Positions 31,677 through 43,808 of a stretch of DNA of 64,000 nucleotides are shown here, one piece after another. Each line of letters starts with the position of its first letter. Positions within the stretch are counted from its first letter, which is position 1. Source of the DNA: Gentiana macrophylla (lineage: Eukaryota; Streptophyta; Magnoliopsida; Gentianales; Gentianaceae); contig JAOBSW010000282.1 in NCBI GenBank assembly GCA_026214975.1, positions 1 to 64,000 of the forward strand, read 5' to 3'. The position numbers and the translations under genes were made by a program. Under the pieces are notes generated by a model. The model saw nothing but the letters and a program-made list of their open reading frames with translations. It searched no databases and was not told the DNA's origin.

Positions 31677-34600
31677 CTCAGAATCACGGGTGTGAAAAAA
31701 ATTCACACCAGGGGTGTGGTTTTCTCGTATTTAATGCTGGGCCTTTTCTTATTTTTTATAATTAACTAGCAGAATCTTTGTTGGGAAAAAAATTAAACTT
31801 AGGTCAAACCTTTATTTTGGTGTACACAGCCGCCAAAAAAATGGACGAACAAAACTGATGGTATTAAAATTAAACAAAGCTGATGGTTACATATTTAATT
31901 TTTTCTTTTGATGCAAGAACGCATGCAAGATCTAGGATTTTTTTTTTCAACAGATGCGACTACTGATATGATCAGATCCTAGGACATTTTCTTTTTGAAA
32001 TAGAGATGCAAGGAATGCTATGAAGGCTTTTGGAAAAAAATTGGGACAGTCAACATAAATGTATGATGAATGTTGACGTTCTAAAATATATATCAAATGA
32101 AAATCATTACATATTAGTAGTATCGTATATCCAACAAATTCATTAACATATAACACAACAATTGGTATGTACATACACCACAATATCAACTTACCTAACC
32201 ACAACCCGTCCCCTCCATCACTACACAAACCTTCACCACAATATTATTCTATGGGTAAAATGTAGAGTTTTTTTTTTTTTTTAGCGGGGTCCACGGACCC
32301 CATATTGGAACACTTGAATCCGCCCTTGGTAATAATGAATGATATGAATGATAAGATTTCAAAATACCACCAAATCATCCCGGATCCCTTAATTTCACAC
32401 AAATTGGCACATACACCATGAATTTTGAAAAAAATGTACCATCAGTTCTATCCATGATTGTCTTCGTAGAAATTCACCGAAAGCAATAACAGAGTAACAA
32501 AAAGACATGCAAAAATGTAAGATAGCGCCTAGAAAAAAGGACATCAAATGAAGATGAAATGAAGCGGTGAAATCTTGAAGGAGACCGTCTATATAAGATT
32601 TATACTTGTCAAAAAATAGTTACTTACCAATTACAAGAGCAAGCAGCATTTGGGCACATGAGGCCAATTTTTTTTATAAGAATTCATTCACAACATGTAT
32701 GTGAAGAGGAGATGGAAAAAAAAACCGAAACAAAATCTAACACAAAAGAAGTGGCACAAAATCCAAAACAAAATCTAACACATCGAGAAAAACACACTGT
32801 AAATATTCCCATCAACTTAATTCGGTAAGAGCATGAGAAAATACAAAACCCTTATCATAGGTAAAGGGGCATAGCTGCACAAAAGTAAACGGAAAGAGCT
32901 GCAAGCCTCTTAGTATCGGCATTCGAGTCCCGATCTCTATGAAAAAGATAAAATCATCAGAATTAATTTTAATTTTCTACAATATTCATGACCTGGAAGC
33001 TATAAAATCATATTGGACAATATGTAGAACATGTGAAAGCGTATGCGCCTTTTGCGGACATCACCCCTTGAATTCTCGACAAAATTCCACTACTTGTTGT
33101 TTTTCAAAATCAAGTTTGCTGGTTCACTCAGTCCATTGTTCATGTCTCAGGGGCAGTTTGTAGGTATTCCCATCGGCTTCACGCACACTGCACCTTGAGT
33201 TAATATATATTGAGACTCTAGAGAACATGAACATAACATTGACTAAAAATCATAACATAGATGCTCAGTTGCTGCTTTCAAACTACAAAACTAAGCAGGG
33301 CTGAAACATGACCAAGTTGAAAAAATGCATTAAAAACAGAGTAAAAATATTATTTGAAAAAAACCACCTCATGTCACAAAATATAAAAGGAAAAAGCCAC
33401 CTCCGGCCATATCACAATTTTCTTGAGAAAACAAATCACAAAATTTAGATACACATTTTAACAATTATTCCTCCTTAAAAACTCAAAATAAAAATCATAG
33501 GAATCTTCCAAAAATTGCGTAAAGTCTAGGCGAAAAAATCCTCATACCTGTTGCCCGAAAAATTCCATACAAAACTGACATGTTGAAAAAAAAAAATGCA
33601 GGACAAACCATTAGAACCTGCACAGGAACCTGCAAAAATATGAAACAAAAGTCATAACCAAAGTGACATAATCATAAATGTATCAGGACAGATATATATA
33701 TGGATATTAACCCTCAAAACAACAAAAATATGAACTATATTTGTACACGATTAACAGTGCTCATCTTTGCAGTTTGACATATCTCATCTTTAGGCTAATG
33801 ACATCCACTTCATCCATATACATATTTCTGCAGGTACACCTGCAAAGCAAAATTCCAGCTATTGTTCTAGAAAAAAAAAATATAATTCCAGTTGATTCAC
33901 CTCAAACAAATAATCCTCGTCACAAAACAAACAGCAGTAAAGGAAACATAGCAACCAAACCGAATGCAATAAATTACATAAGCATATCAACTTTAGAATA
34001 GCCTAACTAATCCGAACAAATAGATGAACTATTATCACAAAAAGAAATAAATTGTCAAAATAGAGGCTTCAAATAATAGCCTAACAAATATCCAACTTTC
34101 AGGGTATGTTCTCCTCTAAAAAAGAAAGACAACTTTCCCGTCTTCTAGCAACTCGACAAATAATAACTCAAATCAGAATGTACAATGAGAAAGAAAAGAA
34201 TGGTTAAAACCGTGAGGTATGCATTATCATAATCACCTTGGTTCATATCATGATTATACTTCAAAGAAAAACTTCATGTAGGCTCATTGAATCATCACAT
34301 TAGTGGCACCTCTTTGCACCTGCAAAATGCCATAATAACTCAACTTGAAACCATTGAAGCCATTCCGTTAGAACATAAAACCATCAAACCCACAAAATGT
34401 CACCGAGCAGGTAGGATGGTGTACTTACAATGCATTTGCATTTAGTAATTTAACTACAAAGTCCAACGAACTGCCCCAAAAAGTAGAACAAACGGCGAGA
34501 AGTGAAAAAAAGAACTTACGGCGAGTAGTGCCCAGAACAAGAATCCCGCGACCAAAGCTTAGGTTGTCGACGCAGCACGCCCTAATTTTCATTTGCAGCT

Positions 34601-36220
34601 AATACAGTTTGCTTATTTAACACGTGAAATTAGGGGAAAAAATCACGAAACAACATTGGAACTGCAAATTGGATATAGTGAATTGGAAATGAGGATACAC
34701 AACACCGAAATTAAACCTACAAGTGGCAAAAGCTAAAAATAGAGCAAAAGTCAACCAAGTTATTTCATTTGAACGAAAAAATGTTACAGCAGAATACCGC
34801 TTTGGAAAAAAATTGGAACAAATACATAGAATGGATTGGAGCAAGTGATATGAAATTGAAAGCTAGACATACCAAAAGAAAAATCAAAATAATGAATTAG
34901 AGCAACTGATATGATATTGATAGACCCCATACATAACTGAAAGACGTGCCAAAAAACTTGCAATAATGAAGGCAATGGAACCTAAAGTTGATCTACAAAG
35001 AGTTTCCAAAAATGGGGAGGGGGGGGGGGGGGTGGAAATCACCTATCATTCTCCTTCAAAATGGCACCAAACTCACCGGCAACAACATATTAAAGCTTGA
35101 TGAAAGAATCCTTCAGGCCATCAAAAGGGAATGATCAATACTTGGAAATGGATATTTTGCAGTTCGGACACAAGTGCAACTATCGACACAAAAGTTACCA
35201 AGGACCATTGTGCACCAAACTTATCAAGGACCATATTTTGTGCCTCAACCCAAATGAAATATATGGGGCTCATAGTCTAACAGTATAGCACTATTATACT
35301 CAATGCGATCTTGAAATGAAGAAAGAAGAAAAAGGATAAGCATGAATTTAACAAATAAAAATGTCTACATTTCTTATTAGCATGGACATAACGTGTATAA
35401 TGAGAACCTGATTATCACACACATTACATGTATAATGAGAGCTATATATAATGGTTTCTAAGATGATCATAAAATGATAAATAATTAGTCTAATGAATCA
35501 CAAATAAGTTGTGTTAAAACGTTATCATATAGCAGCAAAAATATGTTCTACCCAATTGAAAGCTAGACATACCATCACTTCAAAGGGTTGTGCAAGAATA
35601 AGCCCAGATGTTGTTTTCAGAATAAAAAAAATTCCAAGATTATGAACTAATTTTGCACAAAATACTCTTTCCACCTGAAATGCATCTTCTTATCCACTGC
35701 CAAGGCACAGAAAGGGTATACAATTATGAATATTAACACTATAGAACCAAATTAACAAATAGAGTGTATAGTAGATTTTCATAGTAAGTAAATGTCTCAA
35801 ACATTCATGAAATGGTTTATGTTGTTCTTCAACCAATAAATTTTGCCACATGTGGCTTTCTGAAAAATCTAACTTATTGCGGCATTCCAAAAATCATCTT
35901 TTCTGACCGAAATCATGACTTTCTACATACCATCAAACCTTCAAGATTGAGTTTGCATTTGATAAGTATCAAATTTTCTGACCAAATTCATTTTCCATAA
36001 TAAAATTTTCTAGACTTTTTAACATGAAACCTGAATTTATTTGATTAAAAGAGTGGAGGCGGAAGAAAGGAGGCCGAAATAGTTTTAGATAATAACATAA
36101 GAACATATAAGTACTTAAAAAATATTTACCCAAATTTCTGCATCATCGCCCCAAAACACACCCGTAGATAGACGTCCCGCTTACAACTAAAATGTGGGGA
36201 TTCACATGCGCAGATGAAGT
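31673..36220. other. Non-coding island without recognised elements
   Basis: The longest stretch (4.5 kb) with no LTR, pol or LINE similarity that I can see. AT-rich, longest frames under 100 codons. On the minus strand several TTTTGCAG/GT-like intron acceptor contexts occur (near 33620, 33840, 34320), so a spliced or non-coding host transcript cannot be excluded. A short block AATTGAAAGCTAGACATACC is repeated at about 34855 and 35557. No exon chain could be built. Confidence 0.4.
35019..35032 (+). repeat. Poly(G) tract
   Basis: Fourteen G's preceded by GGGGA. Confidence 0.95.
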
Positions 36221-37375
36221 TGTTGGATATACAGAAACCCGAATCCGCATCCGATCGATAATTTGATCGTCAGATCTGATTCACAGCGGAAGCTACAAAT
36301 TAAATTCGCATACGATTTTACCACGATTTAATTCACATAATTAATTAATTAACTACAATAAGGTTTAAGATTTACCTAACCGTAGAGAATCCGTGATCTT
36401 CCGAGTTGTATCTCCAAGCGACGGTGGTGGGCGTCGATTCGTGCATTCGAACCTCCTCGAATATGCCTTCAAGAAAAAAACCTAGTTTTTCTTATATTAA
36501 ATGCATTTAAGGCATTTTAAAACAAAATTTATCTCTTTTATTTTTTTCAAAAAAGAGCCGTCTCCTTTTTCCTTTAAATTGGCGTTAGATTTTTTGGTCT
36601 ATCTTGTGTTGGGAGAAACTCTCTTTTTAATAGGAAAATAACAAATAATTAGAGAGTTTATTTTTTACACACAAATTTATCTTTTCCTTTTAGGGAAATA
36701 AAAACTTTTATCCAATAGGAAAACAAATTTCCTATTTATCCAATAAGAAAACTAATTTATTATTTATAATTAGGAGAAAATTCTTTTCCCAAAACCAAAT
36801 AAAAGTGGCGCCATTTTTAATGCCAATTGGGATAATAGAAAATATATTTTCTATATTACATATATTATTTACCGAATAAATAATATTCACATATTCATTA
36901 AATAGACCAACTATTTAATGTATTCTCGAGGTTCCAAAATACGAGATTCACTCGCGTGTTAGGAGCCAACCCGGGGACCATGGACCTATAACTAGTAGCT
37001 CCAATAAATGGAAAAAAAATTTCATCGAACAGAACATTTCTATTCAACTTATCAATTCCGGAATTACGCCACCATAAATCCAAAACTGAACTCTGTCGAT
37101 TATAGATATAACTTATTCTCAACGTCGAGTCAATAAGTGTCCATTGATATAATCATTACGTATACACTAACCCTTCATAGAGCATCCGTAATGAATCGGG
37201 AATGTTTCCGTAAACCTTCTTCATTACATCTTATCCTTATTTACCATTAACCCATTAGTGATCAATTAGTTCATAATACGAACTCCTGGGATCGATCAGT
37301 TTCTAGGATTAACAAACAAGGGGATTGTATTTCTACTTCCCGCAGGAAGGAATGGATTCCGTATCTGTGAGACAC
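36221..37375 (-). repeat. Copia LTR F (element C family), interrupted
   Basis: Starts TGTTGGATATACAGAAACCC on the plus strand, the same end as the element C 5' LTR at 46394. It stays collinear with it and with 41023-41655. No primer site lies to the left, so 36221 is an outer LTR end (possible TSD GAAGT at 36216-36220). It is interrupted at 37375 by an Athila-type LTR beginning TGTCACGG. About 1.16 kb remains. Confidence 0.75.
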
Positions 37376-38347
37376 TGTCACGGATTTTATTAACACAAAA
37401 AAAACAAGTAATAATCCGGTTAACCTCAAGTATAAGGATCGTAGTAATAGTGGTTAATGCCGGGTCGATCTTACGGGGAACTGGCGATTGCTAACCCTAG
37501 TTTTTGTCTAACCTAAACTATGTCACGAAACTAAACTAAACAGTGAATAAAATAGAACAAAACCGAAAACAAAACTAGACAGAGGATATAATCCAAAGCT
37601 AGGAAGGATACGGGTTGCGAACCTCTAATTAAACTAATCTAAGATGCGAATAAAAGTAAACTAACTAGACAAATTCAAGTTTTTAAGGATTTGAATCAAA
37701 TGTTTAACGAACAAACGAGGATTGATCCACCTATCCAACAAGCATTGATTTCCTATCTCGATTATATTGTGGTTTTTATCTAAGTTGTGACTCACCTTAT
37801 CTAAATATGAACCCTAATTCCTTAGAAAGTTCATCTATTAATCCATTATCTTCCAATGCAAGATTAACGCGTTTTCTAACCAAAGGTGTAAACTCTATGT
37901 TTATAATCTAGCAATTAAACCTATTAACTTCCGTTAAGATAGATTCAAATACTATTCCTACTCATGGTGATCTAAGGTTTATAGAGATTTCCATCAACAA
38001 TAAACAATCAACACATGCATATCTTCCGATATAAGAGCAATTAAACATAATAAACAAGAATAAGGAAACAACCTTTAATAAAAACTCACAGTATAATCGA
38101 TGAAAACAAAATCAACAATTGTTGGATGGCTTCACAATACTCGTTTGATGAAGCTTTTAGCTTCTGAACATCCTCTCGGCAACTCAAATTGCAGAAGCTT
38201 GATTGCATAAGAAAGTAACTAATTTAATCTAGATCTAAAGTGCATAAAACTGGAATAAAAAGAAGAAAAACGCAGCCTAAAGCCGCCCCTAGGTTTAGGG
38301 TTTCGAATAATATGTGTATTGTCTCTCATAGGTGGAGAAAACAGCTG

Positions 38348-38358
38348 CTATATATAGA
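38348..38358 (-). promoter_or_regulatory. TATA box in Athila-type LTR
   Basis: CTATATATAG, palindromic, so strand is inferred from the LTR orientation. Confidence 0.5.
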
Positions 38359-38389
38359 TTTTGAAGTCGGTTTCACTAAGTCGGCCGAC

Positions 38390-38560
38390 GGACGCTCGTC
38401 CGCTCTGGTGAACGCCCGTCCAGATAAACCTAGACTGCTTCAGACGCCCGTTCAGACGGCGTCCAAACTCTCTGTATCAAAATCACCCCTCAGGACGCCC
38501 GTCTGCTTTACCAAACGCCCGTCCACTCTGGACGGGACCTGGACGCTCGTTCAGGATGAT
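38390..38560. repeat. Cluster of GACG(C/G)CCGTC-like motifs
   Basis: ACGCTCGTCC, ACGCCCGTCC, ACGCCCGTTC, ACGCCCGTCT, ACGCCCGTCC and ACGCTCGTTC occur at about 38391, 38412, 38444, 38495, 38514 and 38543. Two more appear inverted (GACGGCGTCC, GGACGGGACC). Spacing is irregular. GC content is far above the flanks. Confidence 0.8.
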
Positions 38561-38870
38561 CGGATTTGATTTCTTGATCTTTATCTCTTTTATCGTCAAT
38601 TAGCTCGAACTTAATCAACTTTTGATCATCTCTTGAGCCCCAAACATGTATCTATAACACATAAAAACATCACAAAATGTAATAATGTCCGAATAATCAT
38701 AAAATCATATTAAAAGCACCAAAATCAACCAATTTTGCGAATAACTTGTTTAAAACCTCATTTACTCAATATTTCCGTTGAACACTCGTTTCTTATGCAA
38801 TTTAGTACAAATACGGGGGAAAATATCATAGAATATAGCGTTATAAATAGTATAAATTCACCCTTAACAA

Positions 38871-38883
38871 CTCCCCCACACTT
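38871..38883 (-). other. Athila-type polypurine tract
   Basis: The minus strand reads AAGTGTGGGGGAG one base before the LTR start. Just upstream, TTGCTCGGGACGAGCAA forms a short hairpin, a common companion in these elements. Confidence 0.8.
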
Positions 38884-40392
38884 AAGCTTTTGCTCGTCCC
38901 GAGCAAAACAAAACGAAAATTAAGGCTCGAGACAAAAGCAGACATCTAAGACAATATAGCATGGATCAATAAATCAGAGGTTCACCAGTGTGTGTGTGCA
39001 AAGCCATAGAAAACTTCCACTAAATCCAAACTTGAGAAACTCAAAGCAAAACCAGCTAATACCCCCTCGTAGACTAGCGATAAAAGACACTCATAAGGTG
39101 TACCCTACAAACGTGACATATCCCGAAAAGGATGATAGAATATATCTAGGGCCTTTCTGAAATACTCAGAGGATAATCCCTACAGCATATCTATCAGTTT
39201 ATACTGGGGATAAGATAGACGATAACTTAGTCTTATATTTATTTCATACCAATTCTTCATATAAGTTGATTTCACTATTAAACACACATCAGAATGAGCT
39301 CTTACCCGTCATAGTAGAATAGGATATTCGAGATATACCCTACCTTACTCCAATCATAGGGTAGCTTTTCCTGACTGTCGTGAGCTTCTAGTCATCATAG
39401 TGGTATAGGACATACGTGGTATACCCTATCGCACTCAAATCATCGACTAGCTTTCGACACACACAATTAATTCATTTTGAATTCAACTTTTTCATTTGAC
39501 AATAAGTTACGTGTTACTTATCACATTCAAACCTCAGATATTCACAGTATAACATACTTTGGATCTAAATACAAACTATCATAGATTTCAAGATATATAC
39601 GTAGCACTAGGTACATGACTTATAAGAAAATAAAAAATCACTAATCGGAAAGGGGTATAACTTTATAAATTAGCTCATCATTCACTATGGCTCGTGAAAA
39701 ATAGATCTCAGGTGAAACAACTAACTTATCATACATATGATATACATCTTAAACGACTATAAAAATAACGAACATAGATCTGAATTGCCTACTCGGGACA
39801 AAACAAAAACAAAAAATGTCGAGAAATTTTGAAAAATCTAGCTCATTTTAGCATAGAAACATTACGAATTAAGCAGATGTATAGATACATAACGAATCAT
39901 TCCCCTCCCCCACACTTAAAAATCAACATGTCCTCATGTTGCGCAGAACGAAAGAAAAGGTAAAAGACTTAGCTGATTTAAACCGATACACGACTCGTCG
40001 GTCAGGCCGGAGCCTATCTAGTGACACTGGCAACTCGAAACCATACAATGTAGCTCGATACAACCGCTAAAAATATACCTGCACGACTTGACAAACACGG
40101 AAACATCTTGGGGAAAACGGGGAATTATACCAGAATGAAAAGAGATAATAAAAACGAGTAATACCAAAAGATAAAGCATTGAATACATCCAAAAGTTGAA
40201 ACAAAGTATGAAAGAAAGCACTGACGCCTTATGGCTTACATGATCCATCGGAAATAAGAAATAGTAGCTAAATACGAAACACAATGAATCACGTAATCAA
40301 AAGTAGCAAAAATATACAATCACGATGATCTAGGGCAAATCAAAATCCAACAATAGACAAATAAAATCATGATTGCCCCGGGCGGAGAATCA
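38884..40392 (-). other. Athila-type 3' non-coding region
   Basis: About 1.5 kb between the env-position ORF and the polypurine tract, as usual in Athila elements. It includes an 84-bp direct duplication (39309-39370 and 39393-39455) around a TATACCCTA block and TAGCTTT. Confidence 0.55.
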
Positions 40393-41020
40393 TCACCGGA
40401 GGTACATCAGTCGCTCCTCATCGAAGACTCGACTCGCGAAGAACATCGCAATGGCCTCGCTCAATCTCGTCGAATAATGGTAATCAATAACGCTCGGATC
40501 GAAGACTCTGGCGTCCCTTGGCCGCCTATCTTCACTGATACACTGCAGAATCGTCAAAATGTTGTTCTGAGACGTCCGAATATCCTCCAACCAGTTTCGA
40601 ACACTGTTAGCCATACTCAACCTCATCCGGACTGAGGGAGGTAAAGTAGGAAGCAAGGATGCTCGAGGCGGTGCTGATGACGAACCAGGCTCACGTGCTA
40701 CCTCAGCCTCAGACTGACCCGAAGGCTTACCCTTCTCTCTCTGTATAGGCCTCGGGTTCTTCGGTTTGTGATCTGCTCCATACACCGGCATCCAGACAAA
40801 GACTGTGGATCAGGTGAGGGATAATCAAGCAACAAGTATAGATCTTTTGATTAATAGCCACCTCATCATATAATGCCTGTCCCACATCCACATTCAGGCC
40901 AAATGTCAACGCATACAGCATGCCTAGGTCACCAATATGAAAATGTGTCAGGTTGTTCTTAGGCAACAACCGACTCTGAATGAATCGACACTGGACCTTC
41001 CAGTCCTCCGTCCAGATCAT
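40393..41020 (-). pseudogene. Athila env-position ORF, C-terminal part
   Basis: Two overlapping frames. 41020-40727 reads WKVQCRFIQSRLLPKNNLTH, then LGMLYALTFGLNVDVGQALY, then a shifted block like 'FPxLIxxLCxxAGV' (IIPHLIHSLCLDAGV). 40791-40393 gives the hydrophilic tail with SSSAPPRASLLP and a terminal helix. The pattern 'W..FI..RLLP....S......LLYAL..G..INVG' matches the plant 'putative transposon protein' domain (Transposase_32 type) at the env position of Athila elements. Its biological role is unknown. One frameshift near 40780; the N-terminus is lost at 41022. Confidence 0.6.
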
Positions 41021-41022
41021 TT

Positions 41023-42223
41023 TTTATCCAATAAGAAAACTAATTTATAATTTATAATTAGGAGAAAATTTCTTTTCCCAAAACCAATAAAAGTGGCGCC
41101 ATTTTTAATGCCAATTGTGATAATAGAAAATATATTTTCTATATTACATATATTATTTACCGAATAAATAATATTCACATATTCATTAAATAGACCAACT
41201 ATTTAATGTATTCTCGAGGTTCCAAAATACGAGATTCACTCGCGTGTTATGAGCCAACCCGGGGACCATGGACCTATAACTAGTAGCTCCAATAAATGGA
41301 AAAAAAATTCATCGAACAGAACATTTCTATTCAACTTATCAATTCCGGAATTACGCCACCATAAATCCGAAACTGAACTCTATCGATTATAGATATAACT
41401 TATTCTCAACGTCGAGTCAATAAGTGTCCATTGATATAATCATTACGTATAGACTAACCCTTCATAGAGCATCCGTAATGAATCGGGAATGTTTCTGTAA
41501 ACCTTCTTCATTACATCTTATCATTATTTACCATTAACCCACTAGTGATCAATTAGTTCATAATACGAACTCCTGGGATCGATTAGTTTCTAGGATTAAC
41601 AAACAAGGGGATTGTATTTCTACTTCCCGCAGGAAGGAATGGATTCCGTATCTGTGAGACACATTCCTAGCTACTCATTCCCGATAGTTCCAACGTGGAA
41701 GTGATTCGGACCGTGCCTCTTAGCAATCCTTAACGAACACACCAAACCCTATCTTGAAACAAGGAGTCTGCAATCCCTTCAGGATTAAGGTTAATCCATA
41801 TATGATCATCTTGTGATTTAATAAGATTTTTCAATTATGTAATTATATGAGAAATGCAGATTATATCGGTCCAGTCGTATATGACTACATCATATATAAA
41901 TTCCCCACTTAGATAACCAATATCGACGGTCCGGATAAGACGATCACACCATAAAGTGTTCTGGGTGCATTAATGGTGGTTTAATCAATAGACCCAATAA
42001 TTTGATTATGTTCACCATGGACTAACAGTTCAAGTGTATCACCATAAACTTAATCCTCGCGTGTGTCACACACTAAATTATATGGCTACATATGATACAA
42101 CTTGGGGTTTTCAGCAGTGTATTACTTATGGGCATGAAACACATAATAAGATGAGAATAAATCTGTCATTTATTAATTATAAAAACAATTACATAAATTG
42201 TCTTTCGGGCGCTACTTCCAACA
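41023..42223 (-). repeat. Element C 3' LTR (truncated)
   Basis: On its own strand it starts TGTTGGAAGTAGCGCCCGAA (42223 downward), matching the start of the B LTR. 41023-41665 duplicates 36735-37375 of LTR F almost base for base. The outer part is missing at the junction with the Athila-type element. Confidence 0.8.
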
Positions 42224-42330
42224 ATCTCGCACTTGCCCGTGAGGACAAGCAACAATTGTCTTTCCGGCACTACATCCAAAAATCCCTCACTTGCCCATAA
42301 AGACAAGCAACAATTGTTTTTAGAGCACAC
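42224..42330 (-). repeat. 58-bp duplication at the element C polypurine/LTR edge
   Basis: CACTTGCCC...GACAAGCAACAATTGT occurs at 42230 and again at 42288. Between them lies CAATTGTCTTTCCGGCACTA, a second copy of the first ~25 bases of the LTR. So the polypurine tract and LTR edge are doubled. Confidence 0.75.
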
Positions 42331-42439
42331 CACACCCATATTCTAATTTTATTCACAACATTCTCCCACTTGCTCTAATGCAGATGGGACATATCTCTCA
42401 ATTTTATACCCGCCAAGCGCTTATCAGTGACATTAGATG

Positions 42440-42965
42440 CCACGCGACTTGGTAAACTGATCAGCTAGGTAGTCGGCTCGAGGCGATCTTTAGGACCAAA
42501 ACGTTGCCTCTTTACACGGTCTCTCTGATCAGGTGGTACTTACTTTCAATATGCTTTGACCTCATGTGATTGCGAGGATCCGTTGCATAAGCAACCTCTC
42601 AACTGTTTTCACAGTAAAGTAGTATCGGCTCATCAAGACCTGTAATTAATTCCAGATCAGCAAGAAACTTTTAAACTATATCGCCACTCTAGCTTCTCTA
42701 GAAGCTTCTATGTACTCGACTAAGAAAGTCAAATTGGCGATGCTGGATTGCTCCAGACTATAGCTCCATCAAAATGAGTAAACACTGAGCCCGAGATCAA
42801 CTAACGATCATCCTTAATCTGAATGAAAGTCAGAATCAGTGTAGTCAACAATATTCAGGTTCACACCCGAATATACTAGCATATAATTCCTCGTTCTCTA
42901 AAAGTACTTGAGGATGCACTATACTGCTTACCAATGCTTGAATCCATGATTCGACTGTAATAACC
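42440..42965 (-). pseudogene. Element C copia RNase H remnant
   Basis: On the minus strand, frames in order carry RNYMLVYSGVNLN, IVDYTDSDFHSD (first catalytic Asp), LTFLVEYIEASREARVA, YYFTVKTVE, then a block matching 'RSKHIExKYHLIRE', and YLADQFTKSRGI near 42450. This is the full copia RNase H with about ten stops and shifts. It is more complete than the copy in element B. Confidence 0.7.
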
Positions 42966-43079
42966 TAACTTTATCTATCCAAAAGAGAATGGTTTAACCT
43001 GACTTTATCTGTAATAACCTGACTGTAATAACGGACTGTTAAGTCTACATATCACAGCAGGTCAATGGTTAAACCATAC

Positions 43080-43530
43080 TCTCACTGCATTTGGGTGGAT
43101 TTATATTTTAATATAGTACAGTAGTATTTATCAGTGTAACCCCAAACAACTAATGTTGGATGTGGTCTGATTAAATCAGATAGTGACTCCTTGAGTATCT
43201 TTACTTCAAGGTCCAAGGTTGTTATTTAAACATTCTTTCAGAAAGGGTGCGACAGTACAACCGTCATTATCCGATCTTCAAAATCTTATAACCAACGTTC
43301 ACTCATTGTATTAGGATATTTCACGATCAGTCACCATCTGAACATTTTTGCAAAATCTCCAGTCCTACCTTCAAGCATAAATACACTATGCCTATATTTG
43401 CGAAAGTGGAGTAAATTTATTTCACTCCTTATCCACAAATTCATAAGCATCTTCTAGGTAGACTTCTCGGAATTACATAAATATGTAAACCTTTATTTAG
43501 CAATCAATATCTTAATTGAGTTAAGCAGTG
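43080..43530 (-). pseudogene. Element C pol remnant
   Basis: Collinear with 10480-10890 of element B (shared AGAAGTCTACCTAGAAGATGC and TGGTTATAA blocks). No catalytic motif is readable. It stops at about 43531, where a piece of LTR is inserted. Confidence 0.4.
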
Positions 43531-43808
43531 CATCGAACAGAAAATTTCTATTCAATTTATCAATTCCGGAATTACGCCACCATAAATCCGAAACTGAACT
43601 CTATCGATTATAGATATAACTTATTCTCAAAATGACGAGTCAATAAGTGTCCATTGATATAATCATTACATATAGACTAACCCTCCGTAGACCATCCGTA
43701 ATGAAGCAGGAATGTTTCCGTAAACCTTCTTCATTACATCTTATCATTATTTACCATTAACCCACTAGTGATCAATTAGTTCATAACCAATACGAACTCC
43801 CGGGATTC
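43531..43808 (-). repeat. LTR fragment inside element C pol
   Basis: CATCGAACAGAAAATTTCTA to GAACTCCCGGGATTC matches 41305-41585 and 37020-37295. It is about 280 bp of LTR interior with neither LTR end, in the same orientation, replacing the pol segment seen at about 9670-10480 of element B. Confidence 0.8.

Larger units (their letters stand above)
37376..38869 (-). repeat. Athila-type 3' LTR
   Basis: 1,494 bp, on its own strand TGTTAAGGG ... CCGTGACA. A TATA box lies near 38348-38358. A cluster of GACGGGCGTC-like motifs lies at 38390-38560, upstream of the TATA box on the minus strand. Confidence 0.75.
37376..41022 (-). mobile_element. Athila-type gypsy element, 3' half
   Basis: Minus strand: an env-position ORF (41020-40393), a 1.5 kb non-coding tail, a polypurine tract AAGTGTGGGGGAG, then a 3' LTR (38869-37376) whose end abuts GACAC in copia LTR F. 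Everything upstream of the env-position ORF is missing; at 41022 the sequence switches back to the copia C-family LTR. The GTGTGGGGGAG tract and the ORF after pol are typical of Athila elements. Confidence 0.7.

Noticed and set aside
31485..31769. Open frames on both strands over the (AT)n run
   Set aside because: Microsatellite artefact; the mirrored frames are a direct result of the AT repeat.
40369..40635. An 88-codon plus-strand frame
   Set aside because: Shadow of the minus-strand Athila env-position ORF.
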